From Gammaproteobacteria bacterium (GTDB lineage Bacteria; Pseudomonadota; Gammaproteobacteria; JABDGN01): 5,653 bases of DNA. The notes beneath the pieces were generated by a model, which saw nothing but the letters and a program-made list of their open reading frames with translations, did not search any database and was not told the origin of the DNA. Shown here in pieces: positions 1 to 5,653 of this stretch; within the stretch, counting starts at the first letter, position 1, and each line of letters starts with the position of its first letter. The stretch spans positions 1-5,653 of the forward strand of contig JAESTO010000068.1 in assembly GCA_016763565.1 (NCBI GenBank), read 5' to 3'. A program made the translations under genes and the position numbers.

Positions 1-666
1 AAAAATTTTTGTCAAATCATGCTGGATGCTTTCAACCACATCAGTTTCTATGGCTAACAAATGACAAGCTGCCAATAAATTTTCATCCGATAGCTGATAG
101 ATCAATCGTTCAGCTGAATGTTTATATTGCAAGCTAGAAAAAATCACCTGTTGACAAGCTTGTGGTTCATCATTAATAAAGTCTGCGAAACGTTGTTGTA
201 ATTGAGTCGTAGTTAACTTTTCTGACCACCAAGGCAATGTGCCTGTTTTAGAAAAAAATCCAAACAATTCTGTATTGTTTTTTGTTACCTTTTTTTTCTG
301 ACTGCTGTGATTTTTATCCGCAGCATTGTCATCGTTTTGCGCTTCATCTACCACTGGAAAATCCAATGCGCTCATTTGACAAAGATGACTAGGCAATTGC
401 TGTTGTAATTTCTCCTTAAATAAATCAATAAACTTTTCTTCTAATTGATCAAGCGATATATGCCCTAAATCTATGACTAAACTTTCTATACGATGCTCAA
501 CATCAATATGACTTAACTGCGACAAATATTGATCAAGCCATGGCACTATAGTGTTGTGATAAACCCTTTCCACTGTACTACAAGCGTGAGATTGGTAATC
601 GGCTGAAGTGATGGTTACCTCTAAGACTTGTTGTTTTATACAGTGTTGTTGCGCTAAATCGCTCAT
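1..666 (-). CDS. Contractile injection system tape measure protein (Afp14/Pvc14 type), 5' part only
   Basis: I translated this frame by hand: it is open from an ATG at 666-664 to the left edge, giving 222 residues with the C-terminus missing. Three blocks match what I know of the eCIS tape measure family: QVLEV at residues 13-17 in the opening beta strand; IDVEHRIESLVIDLGHIS at about 54-71, the family's 'rLelDLG.i' signature; and ELFGFFSKTGTLPWW at about 133-147, the family's 'yfLrtGrLPWW' signature. A charged, probably disordered linker (about 101-131, rich in D, N, K) separates the last two blocks. Tape measure proteins set tube length and sit inside the assembling tube. The start is supported by GGGGTGAG nine bases upstream. 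Total length cannot be judged. The family call is from memory of motifs, not a search. The gene follows the fibre-like gene with one small gene between, as expected for position 14 after position 13. Confidence 0.85.
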   Translation of the reverse strand, partial: MSDLAQQHCIKQQVLEVTITSADYQSHACSTVERVYHNTIVPWLDQYLSQLSHIDVEHRIESLVIDLGHISLDQLEEKFIDLFKEKLQQQLPSHLCQMSALDFPVVDEAQNDDNAADKNHSSQKKKVTKNNTELFGFFSKTGTLPWWSEKLTTTQLQQRFADFINDEPQACQQVIFSSLQYKHSAERLIYQLSDENLLAACHLLAIETDVVESIQHDLTKIF

Positions 667-866
667 TTATTTATACTCACCCCATGTTTACATGCGAACA
701 TCCTCGTCTTTGTAAAGAACGACGGGAGGCGATAGAGAAAGCTGCCCGTTCGCAAAGATGGAAAAATTCACACCCTCAGTGATTAGATATACCTAGGTGA
801 TAACATTGTTTTATACGGCGAATAAAATTTGCCCACCCTACTAAACACATGCGCTGTTTTAATTGA
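667..866. other. Intergenic gap with weak palindromes
   Basis: These 200 bases separate the small gene's stop from the tape measure start. No minus-strand gene is visible. Two inverted pairs are present: GCGAAC (694-699) with GTTCGC (748-753), and ACGGG (722-726) with CCCGT (745-749). They share bases 748-749, so they are alternative folds rather than one hairpin. Neither is followed by a T-run on the minus strand, so I do not call a terminator. The minus strand also reads GTAGGGTGGGCAAATTTTATTCGCC at about 818-842, an imperfect GC-armed palindrome. I see no convincing promoter hexamers. A gap this long is unusual inside an eCIS cluster, where structural genes are normally tightly packed. Confidence 0.4.
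676..683 (-). promoter_or_regulatory. Ribosome binding site of the tape measure gene
   Basis: On the minus strand this reads GGGGTGAG, with nine bases to the ATG at 666. It supports that ATG as the start. The only other nearby ATG (686-684) reads ATG GGG TGA and terminates at once. Confidence 0.6.
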
Positions 867-1349
867 TTACACTAAACCTTCGTCAATTTTCTTTTGATTT
901 TGTGCTGTCACAATGGTGCCACGCTGAGTACGATAAGCTAAATAGCGCACGTCAGTATTGTCATCAATGCCTTTGTTCATAAAAGCTTCTTCACAACCTT
1001 CAGATTGCAAGCTACACCATTCTTGAATTAACGTAAATGTTTCCGCATCAACTTCGGCAATACGGGCTTGATTATTTGTTATATTGCCTTCAGCTAGCGT
1101 TTGTGTATGCTGCCAACTGCCGTCACTTTCTTGCTTAATTAAATCGACACACGTTAGCTCTACACCGACGAGTGAATCAGTTAATGAAAATCTCACCACA
1201 TCTTCCAGCGAGTATTTAGCCGGAAATGCGACAGCATCGGCTACTTCCACCCAAAATATCGTCGTATGTGGCAATCCTTCGGGTTTATTATCAAAACCAT
1301 CACCAATAATCTGGCTATTGTCTTTACGACATCTTACATATTTACTCAT
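867..1349 (-). CDS. Uncharacterised acidic protein of 160 residues between fibre and tape measure genes
   Basis: I do not recognise this protein. The frame can be opened at a TTG (1361), but that TTG overlaps the sequence GGAGAAG, which sits as a Shine-Dalgarno six bases before ATG 1349. I therefore start at ATG 1349 (MSKYVRCRKD...) and stop at TAA 869-867. By my count it has 26 acidic and 15 basic residues, so it is clearly acidic. It has four cysteines (7, 67, 112, 119), no signal peptide and no membrane segment, so it is probably a soluble cytoplasmic or particle-associated protein. A hydrophobic, strand-like stretch at about 31-43 (IFWVEVADAVAF) and VGVELTCVDLI at about 61-71 suggest an alpha/beta or mostly beta fold. 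The tail from about 125 is polar. The reference Afp and PVC loci have no gene at this place that I know of. It could be a fibre-assembly helper, a small particle component or a cargo protein; nothing in the sequence decides between these. Gaps of 268 and 200 bases isolate it from both neighbours. Confidence 0.8.
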   Translation of the reverse strand: MSKYVRCRKDNSQIIGDGFDNKPEGLPHTTIFWVEVADAVAFPAKYSLEDVVRFSLTDSLVGVELTCVDLIKQESDGSWQHTQTLAEGNITNNQARIAEVDAETFTLIQEWCSLQSEGCEEAFMNKGIDDNTDVRYLAYRTQRGTIVTAQNQKKIDEGLV

Positions 1350-1352
1350 TAT

Positions 1353-1359
1353 CTTCTCC
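1353..1359 (-). promoter_or_regulatory. Ribosome binding site that decides the start of the small gene
   Basis: The minus strand reads GGAGAAG, with GGAG six bases before ATG 1349. The in-frame upstream TTG at 1361-1359 overlaps this motif and is therefore unlikely to be the start; using it would add four residues. Confidence 0.65.
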
Positions 1360-1504
1360 AAAATATTTTATTAAATCGTTGCTATGTTAATAACCTTATA
1401 ATGCGCTAGCAACAAAGCCGTTGAGCAGCATTATCATGCTAGATCCAACCGTTAAAATGCGATGCACAATACAACATCGTGATTCATCTAGCTATATAAA
1501 AATT

Positions 1505-1546
1505 GTCTCATAACCCATAAGGCAACTGTGCAAATTTTTATGACAC
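1505..1546. repeat. Imperfect 9-bp inverted repeat with 24-bp spacer
   Basis: GTCTCATAA (1505-1513) and TTATGACAC (1538-1546) are inverted copies matching at 8 of 9 positions, separated by 24 bases containing an AT tract. It lies in the gap between the fibre and small genes. It could be an operator, an RNA stem, or the worn end of a mobile element; no transposase remnant is adjacent. Confidence 0.4.
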
Positions 1547-1617
1547 TACCCTAATCACTCTGTTGCATTCTAAACGCACATGTAGCCATCGGATCTAGGG
1601 GCATGGGTTACCCACCA

Positions 1618-4600
1618 TTAACCTTTATTGCTATAGGACCAATTATCACCATGAATGCGTTCGTAATCTATTGCAAACACGCCCATCCAGTATTTACTAT
1701 TGGCATAAAGGATTCTATCACCGGCACTATTGCCTGCCCAGTTACCAATACCCAGCATATAGTTACAACCATAAGTTGCACCACCTTTATTGCTAGCACT
1801 ACTATTGGTGACTGTCACGCTGGCATAGTCGCAATTATAAGCACCGCCACCATAATGACTGGCAGAACAGTTGTTGACCATAATGCGTGACCGATCACAT
1901 TCGGCTACACCACCACCGTCATAAGCACTACAAGCATGCGCGTGAATAGACATCGCATCATCACAACGATAAGCTGCACCACCTTTGCTAGCAGCACTAC
2001 AAGAATGCACTTCAAGGTTAATTGCAAAATCACACTCAGCAGCACCACCACCATAATTAGCGGTACAATCATGCAGCATAAGCTCAGCATGGTGACAAGC
2101 ATAAGCACCACCACCACTGGATGTTGCATGACAACTGTGTGCAATAATATTAGCGTGTTCTACACCATCGATACCACCACCGTTACCGGCTTGACATGAT
2201 TCTAAATGATGTGCAGTAATGTGTTTCGTGTTACTACCACAAATACCTGCGCCATCACCTGTGGTCTTATGATTAATGATCTGACAGTTGAATTTGCTGT
2301 CTTCACAGTGACTAAGACTAAAGGCAGCACCATTAGCTGTGCAACTAATTGAACCACCCAAACCATCAACATTACCACGGCCATCGAAGCTCCAACCGGA
2401 CAAGTTAATGCCCTTCACTTTAGAACCACTGCTGCCTTGTACTTCAAAGCGACTATTCGCATCCTTCTTAACAATCACAGTATCTTCTGGATTAAGACCA
2501 ATAATGGTCGTATTCGCAGGAATGATCACCGCATTTTGTAATATATAAGCTGGTCGGCCGTTAAAGGTGTTTTCTGGATTATTACCCGTTCCACCCCAAG
2601 CACCTTTGGTAAAGTCACCCGTTTGAGTCTCTTGAATTGGACTTAAGGTAATTGTTAAGTTTGGAGCAAGCGTTTTCGTTGCGGTACCATTACCGAAGAC
2701 TTCTTCGAATTCTTCTTGCGTATTAATTTTCTTAACATTTGGACCTACCACAATGGCATTAGCATATAAATCAACATAAGTTTTCACTGCTAATTGTGTT
2801 GCTAACAAACTGTCTGACGCTAATTCACTGCCAAGATACGTATCGTTAGAAATACCATTAACCGCAACGCCACTGGCTAACTGCAAATTACCACTAATAT
2901 TGGCATTAGCGCTAAAGAAAGCATTACCGCTTAAAGTGGATGTACCATCAACGGATAAATTACCGTCAATATCGGCATTACCCGCAACATTTAAAGCTCC
3001 ACCTAGTGAAGCATTACCTGTTAATGCTGATGTACCATCGACAATAAAGTTACCACTGATATCACCGTTGCCAGCAACATCCATGTTGCCGCCTAATGAA
3101 GCATTACCTGTCAATATCGATGTACCCGTAACGGCTAAGGTATCACTTAAGGTCGTTGCACCTGTAACACCCAATGTACCACCGACTGTCGTCGCACCGG
3201 CAACTGCTAACGTATGACTCAGTGTTGCAGCCCCTGTTACGCCGAACGTGCCACCGACTGTGGTTGCACCCGTCACAGCCAAGGTATCACTCAATGTCGC
3301 CGATCCTGTTGCATCCGATGTACCGCCAACAGTTGTGTTACCAACCACTTCAAGATTAGCACCCAGATTTGTATTACCGGTTAGCGTTGATGAACCATCA
3401 ACTATTGCATTGCCATGAATGTTGGCGTTGCTAATAACATCTAAGTTCGCACCTAGATTGACATCACCTGTCAAAGTAGATGCGCCATCAACCACTGTAT
3501 TGCCATGAATAGTGGCATGGCTTGTAACATCTAAGTTCGCACCTAGATTCGCATCACCCGTTAATGTTGATGTGCCATCAACCACTGCATTACCATGAAT
3601 GCTGGCATGGTTTATAACATCTAAGTTCGCACCTAAATTCGCGTCACCTGTTAACGTGGATGTACCATCAACGACTGCATTACCGTGAATGCTGGTGTTG
3701 CTAGCAACATCAAGTGTAGCGCCAATTGTAGTAGCACTATCTAATGTGCTGATACCAACCACATGCAAATTGCCAGAAATATCAAGATGGCTACCCAAAT
3801 CAGTCACACCGGTTACTGATAAATCACCGTCTAATGCTGTATCACCTGCAACATCCAGTTTCTTAGTTGGTGTTGCTTTACCAATACCAACATTACCGCT
3901 ATTGTCAATAATAAATGGTGTCAAATCATTGGCTGTGTCATCCACTCGGAATGCATCGGCTATCCCTGTTTGCTCAATATGTAATTTAGCTGTTGGAATA
4001 GCTTTGCCAATACCCACATCACCTTCAACAATCAAACCATTTGTCGGTGCTGCTTGTGTCCCGGCATAACACCCTATACCGACACCACCACTAATGTCTA
4101 CTTTGCTTACAGGTGTTTCAGTGCCAACACCAACCACACCATTCACTACTGTATTACCATCAACGTCTAAGTTGCCTATAACCTTCGAATGACCACCTAC
4201 TGTTGAGGCACCCGTTATATTGATTGAACCACCAATACTGGCATTCAATGTAATGCCGGCATCACCCGTGACAGCTAAATCGCCACCAACCGATGAATTA
4301 CCCGTAACACTCGATAGACCACTGACTGACAAGTTACCGGCGACGCTTTCATCACCGCTAATACTTGAGTTGCCAGTGACGGTTAAATGACCACCTACCG
4401 TTTGGTTAATTGCTGTATGAGCAGAACCATCAACGGCTAAATCAGTGCCTACAGTCATATTACCGTCGACAATGGCATTACCAGCCACATCCAATTTTTC
4501 ATCCGGATTACCCGTACCAATACCTACATTACCATTAGAGTTAATGACAAAAGGTGTCGTATCACCTGCTGCATCACTAACCCGGAATGCATCGGCTGTA

Positions 4601-5653
4601 CCCACTTGTTCAACATGCAATTTTGCAGCTGGAATGCTTGTACCAATACCCACATCACCGTCGATAATTGAATTACCATCAACATCAAAATTACCCTTAA
4701 CCTCGGTATTACCTGAAATAGTCGTATTGCCACCCATGCTTGTATCGCCTGCAATCGTTGCGGTACCATCAATCGTTGTGTTGCCGGTAATATCCGTAGT
4801 ACCACCAATGGTCGTGTTACCTGTGATAGCTGCATTGCCACCAATGGATGTATCACCTGTTAAGACCGATGTACCATCAGTCGTTAAATTACCGTGTATC
4901 GCTGTATGACTGGTCACATCTAGGGTGCCACCGATGGTCGTATCGCTAACAACCGCTAACTGAGCACCTAATGATGTATTACCCGTAATCGCTGCAGCGC
5001 CATCAACCGTTAAGTTGTTATGGATACTTGCATTATTAACAACATCTAAACTGCCACCTAAGCTAGCATCACCGGTTAAGGTTGATGCGCCATCTGTGAT
5101 TAAATTACCGTGTATCGCTGTATGACTCGTCACATCTAAGGTATCACCTACCGTAGCACCCGCACCAACATCTAAACTACCGCCAGCAGTGATGTTGCCA
5201 GTCATTGCTGCATCACCCACAACATCCAATTTCACTGTCGGTAAAGCTTTACCAATACCCACATTACCACTGGTATTAATGACAAATGGCGTCGTATCAT
5301 TGAACGAATCATCCACTCTAAATGAATCACCTGTGCCGGTTTGTTCAACATGTAATTTTGCCGTCGGCACCGCTTTACCAATACCTACACTACCGTCAAC
5401 AATTAAACCATTCGTTGGCGCCAGTTGTGAACTTGCATAACTACCAACAGCCACGCCACCATTGATATCAACTTTATTTAAGTTGCTCAGCACACCAATA
5501 CCCATTTGACCACTGATAATACTATTACCATCAACATCTAAATTGGCATCAACCTGTAAACTACCATCAATTTCAGCATCAGCATGCGCATGCAACTTAG
5601 CAGCTAAATCAGTATTGCCAGTGACTGACAACACACCGTTAACTGTAGAATTA
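1618..5653 (-). CDS. Giant repetitive tail-fibre-like protein with beta-helix tip, 5' end missing (Afp13 position)
   Basis: The frame is open to the right edge. A GTG at 5634 could be taken as a start, but in-frame codons continue upstream of it (N S T V N G), so it is internal and the protein is longer than the 1344 residues seen. Numbering from that GTG: residues 1-43 and 141-922 are mostly six-residue repeats of the form x-x-[VIL]-x-G-[NTAD], predicted to form an elongated beta-solenoid or trimeric beta shaft. Three VGIG..P..KLxVx modules interrupt it (44-140, 328-386, 501-598), a pattern common in phage tail fibres. A neck at 923-966 (SDSLLATQLAVKTYVD) resembles fibre trimerisation elements. 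Residues 967-1100 look like the entry strands of a pectate-lyase-like helix, 1101-1299 form a Cys-rich parallel beta-helix, and 1300-1338 are an aromatic cap with WSYSNKG near the end. No S74 autoprocessing domain or membrane anchor is seen. Its place before the tape measure gene suggests the eCIS tail fibre that binds target cells; that role is inferred from position and architecture. An unrelated surface adhesin is the main alternative. Confidence 0.85.
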   Translation of the reverse strand, partial: NSTVNGVLSVTGNTDLAAKLHAHADAEIDGSLQVDANLDVDGNSIISGQMGIGVLSNLNKVDINGGVAVGSYASSQLAPTNGLIVDGSVGIGKAVPTAKLHVEQTGTGDSFRVDDSFNDTTPFVINTSGNVGIGKALPTVKLDVVGDAAMTGNITAGGSLDVGAGATVGDTLDVTSHTAIHGNLITDGASTLTGDASLGGSLDVVNNASIHNNLTVDGAAAITGNTSLGAQLAVVSDTTIGGTLDVTSHTAIHGNLTTDGTSVLTGDTSIGGNAAITGNTTIGGTTDITGNTTIDGTATIAGDTSMGGNTTISGNTEVKGNFDVDGNSIIDGDVGIGTSIPAAKLHVEQVGTADAFRVSDAAGDTTPFVINSNGNVGIGTGNPDEKLDVAGNAIVDGNMTVGTDLAVDGSAHTAINQTVGGHLTVTGNSSISGDESVAGNLSVSGLSSVTGNSSVGGDLAVTGDAGITLNASIGGSINITGASTVGGHSKVIGNLDVDGNTVVNGVVGVGTETPVSKVDISGGVGIGCYAGTQAAPTNGLIVEGDVGIGKAIPTAKLHIEQTGIADAFRVDDTANDLTPFIIDNSGNVGIGKATPTKKLDVAGDTALDGDLSVTGVTDLGSHLDISGNLHVVGISTLDSATTIGATLDVASNTSIHGNAVVDGTSTLTGDANLGANLDVINHASIHGNAVVDGTSTLTGDANLGANLDVTSHATIHGNTVVDGASTLTGDVNLGANLDVISNANIHGNAIVDGSSTLTGNTNLGANLEVVGNTTVGGTSDATGSATLSDTLAVTGATTVGGTFGVTGAATLSHTLAVAGATTVGGTLGVTGATTLSDTLAVTGTSILTGNASLGGNMDVAGNGDISGNFIVDGTSALTGNASLGGALNVAGNADIDGNLSVDGTSTLSGNAFFSANANISGNLQLASGVAVNGISNDTYLGSELASDSLLATQLAVKTYVDLYANAIVVGPNVKKINTQEEFEEVFGNGTATKTLAPNLTITLSPIQETQTGDFTKGAWGGTGNNPENTFNGRPAYILQNAVIIPANTTIIGLNPEDTVIVKKDANSRFEVQGSSGSKVKGINLSGWSFDGRGNVDGLGGSISCTANGAAFSLSHCEDSKFNCQIINHKTTGDGAGICGSNTKHITAHHLESCQAGNGGGIDGVEHANIIAHSCHATSSGGGAYACHHAELMLHDCTANYGGGAAECDFAINLEVHSCSAASKGGAAYRCDDAMSIHAHACSAYDGGGVAECDRSRIMVNNCSASHYGGGAYNCDYASVTVTNSSASNKGGATYGCNYMLGIGNWAGNSAGDRILYANSKYWMGVFAIDYERIHGDNWSYSNKG
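1762..2217 (-). repeat. Seven-rung Cys-ladder beta-helix, about 22 residues (66 bp) per rung
   Basis: Residues 1140-1291 of the fibre repeat a unit of about 22 residues resembling C-x-A-x(3)-GG-[GA]-A-x-x-C. One ladder of cysteines falls at 1147, 1168, 1190, 1212, 1235 and 1256 (Ser at 1278). The second falls at 1180, 1201, 1224, 1246, 1268 and 1290. Spacing is 21-23 residues, the usual length of one turn of a right-handed parallel beta-helix. Each rung has a Gly-Gly-Gly or Gly-Gly-Ala turn. Histidines cluster next to cysteines (HSCH, CHH, HAHAC, HDC). At DNA level the units share a recurring GCACCACC-like word on the plus strand. Confidence 0.8.
2737..2868 (-). other. Fibre neck / trimerisation-like segment
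   Basis: Residues 923-966 leave the hexapeptide pattern and read NGISNDTYLGSELASDSL, then LATQLAVKTYVD. The 'SDxxLxTxxAVKxYVD' form recurs in phage tail fibres and related structural proteins, where a short helix joins a repetitive shaft to a distal domain. Here it sits exactly between shaft and beta-helix. A trimerisation role is inferred. Confidence 0.6.
2905..3084 (-). repeat. Two tandem 90-bp (30-residue) repeats, proximal to the neck
   Basis: Residues 851-880 and 881-910 are two copies of a 30-residue unit (MDVAGNGDIS... and LNVAGNADID...), each made of five hexapeptides and sharing VDGTS, LxGNA and similar cores. They are diverged copies of the unit found at 3355-3714. Confidence 0.7.
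3124..3297 (-). repeat. 72-bp (24-residue) tandem repeats, about 2.4 copies
   Basis: Residues 780-803, 804-827 and the first ten residues of a third copy (828-837) repeat TLS[DH]TLAV[TA]GATTVGGT, then [FL]GVTGA. Each copy is four hexapeptides. Period and sequence differ from the 90-bp family next to it, so these arose as a separate expansion. Confidence 0.8.
3355..3714 (-). repeat. Four near-identical 90-bp (30-residue) tandem repeats
   Basis: Residues 641-760 comprise exactly four 30-residue copies starting LDV: 3625-3714, 3535-3624, 3445-3534 and 3355-3444. Adjacent protein copies match at 26, 24 and 22 of 30 positions by my count. Each has the core SIHGNAVVDGTSTLTGD or a variant, then NLGAN. 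Each unit is five hexapeptides. The unit length is a multiple of three, so gain or loss of a copy would keep the frame and only change shaft length. Confidence 0.9.
3841..4134 (-). repeat. Fibre module 3 (VGVGTETP to KLDVAGD), full length
   Basis: Residues 501-598 begin VGVGTETPVSKVDISGG, continue through CYAGTQAAPTNGLIVEG, VGIGKAIPTAKLHIEQ, AFRVDDTAND, TPFIIDNSGNVGIGK, and end KKLDVAGD. It is the closest relative of module 1. It holds Cys522, the only cysteine I found outside the C-terminal helix. Confidence 0.8.
4477..4653 (-). repeat. Fibre module 2, short form
   Basis: Residues 328-386 read VGIGTSIPAAKLHVEQ, then AFRVSDAAGDTTPFVIN, then VGIGTGNPDEKLDVAGN. It corresponds to the second half of modules 1 and 3 and lacks their leading KVDI...TNGLIV part, so it is a truncated copy or the ancestral half-module. 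Confidence 0.8.
4834..5139 (-). repeat. Diverged 30-residue repeats between modules 1 and 2
   Basis: Residues 166-195, 196-225 and 238-267 are three further copies of the 30-residue LDV...IHGN...DG...LTGD...LGG unit, with a 12-residue hexapeptide pair between the second and third. They are more diverged than the copies at 3355-3714. Confidence 0.7.
5215..5505 (-). repeat. Fibre module 1, full length
   Basis: Residues 44-140 begin MGIGVLSNLNKVDINGG and continue through SQLAPTNGLIVDG, VGIGKAVPTAKLHVEQ, SFRVDDSFNDTTPFVIN and VGIGKALPTVKLDVVGD. It has the same order and nearly the same length as module 3. Motifs of this type are widespread in phage tail fibres and fibre-like bacterial proteins. 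Confidence 0.8.

Larger units (their letters stand above)
1350..1617. other. Intergenic gap after the fibre gene
   Basis: These 268 bases follow the fibre stop. They hold no ORF of useful size; the longest minus-strand frame I noted starting with ATG is about 12 codons (from 1588). The contents are the inverted repeat at 1505-1546; a 5-bp hairpin with a four-base loop, AGCAT/ATGCT, at 1427-1440; and CGATG/CATCG at 1460-1464 and 1475-1479. None is followed by a T-run in the direction of transcription, so no intrinsic terminator is called. A weak promoter reading for the small gene (minus strand TTGCTA, 17 bases, TAACAT, at about 1383-1411) matches only four of six bases in each box and is not annotated. 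Confidence 0.4.

Noticed and set aside
684..782. Plus-strand 32-codon frame starting MFTCEHPRLCKERREAIEK
   Set aside because: The composition looks protein-like, but there is no Shine-Dalgarno, it opposes both neighbours, and it overlaps the palindromes. Possibly a gene remnant, not supportable as a gene.
1601..1617. Intrinsic terminator just after the fibre stop (TGGGTAACCCA)
   Set aside because: The stem is only four base pairs with a three-base loop and no T-run follows on the minus strand.
1905..2144. Minus-strand frame of 79 codons, rich in V, L and M, that looks membrane-like
   Set aside because: It is an out-of-frame shadow of the Cys-ladder beta-helix region inside the fibre gene.
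1762..2217. Chlamydial Pmp-type autotransporter repeats (GGA[ILV], FxxN)
   Set aside because: GGGA and GGA words occur, but FxxN partners are absent, there is no C-terminal membrane barrel, and cysteines rather than Asn mark the period.
2900..3217. Plus-strand open frame of 105 codons with LPLxADVPS repeats
   Set aside because: It is antisense of the fibre hexapeptide repeats; the minus-strand frame is far longer and has recognisable motifs.
3355..3714. CRISPR array
   Set aside because: The 90-bp units are continuous coding repeats with no alternating unique spacers.
3689..4069. Plus-strand open frame of 126 codons
   Set aside because: It is the antisense of fibre module 3. Its proline/leucine-rich translation is the mirror of the repeat codons, and it has no ribosome binding site.
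4445..4909. Plus-strand open frame of 154 codons
   Set aside because: It is antisense to the repetitive fibre gene; its repeats follow those of the minus strand exactly.
5632..5634. GTG as start codon of the fibre gene
   Set aside because: The same frame continues upstream to the window edge with the same repeat pattern (NSTVNG before VLSVTGN), and no ribosome binding site was seen.

Overview
The window reads as part of an extracellular contractile injection system (eCIS, the Afp/PVC type of phage-tail-like particle). All three recognisable genes lie on the minus strand, so transcription runs from high to low coordinates. The sequence leans AT-rich, uses ATG starts preceded by purine-rich Shine-Dalgarno sequences, and has a bacterial gene layout. 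A Gram-negative host, perhaps a gammaproteobacterium, is my guess, but nothing here fixes the taxon.

Right to left: (1) 5653-1618 holds the last 1344 or so codons of a giant repetitive fibre-like protein whose 5' end lies beyond the right edge. Its N-terminal two thirds is built from six-residue repeats interrupted by three phage-fibre-type VGIG...P..KLxVx modules. A tail-fibre 'neck' (TQLAVKTYVD type) follows, then a C-terminal parallel beta-helix with two ladders of cysteine spaced about 22 residues apart. (2) 1617-1350 is a 268-base gap with an inverted repeat. (3) 1349-867 encodes an unrecognised acidic protein of 160 residues. (4) 866-667 is a 200-base gap with weak palindromes. (5) 666-1 encodes the first 222 residues of a protein that I assign to the eCIS tape measure family (Afp14/Pvc14 type). 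The grounds are its N-terminal QVLEV block, its LVIDLG block and its FFSKTGTLPWW block.

In the Afp and PVC loci the tail fibre gene (13) directly precedes the tape measure gene (14). The order here, fibre then tape measure on one strand, fits that arrangement. The giant repeat protein is therefore best read as the target-recognising fibre of the particle: repetitive shaft, trimerising neck and beta-helix tip. The small gene between them has no counterpart I can name and may be a lineage-specific accessory such as a fibre helper or cargo. An AAA+ ATPase (Afp15 type) and a cap protein (Afp16 type) would be expected beyond the left edge, and baseplate genes (Afp11/12 type) beyond the right edge.
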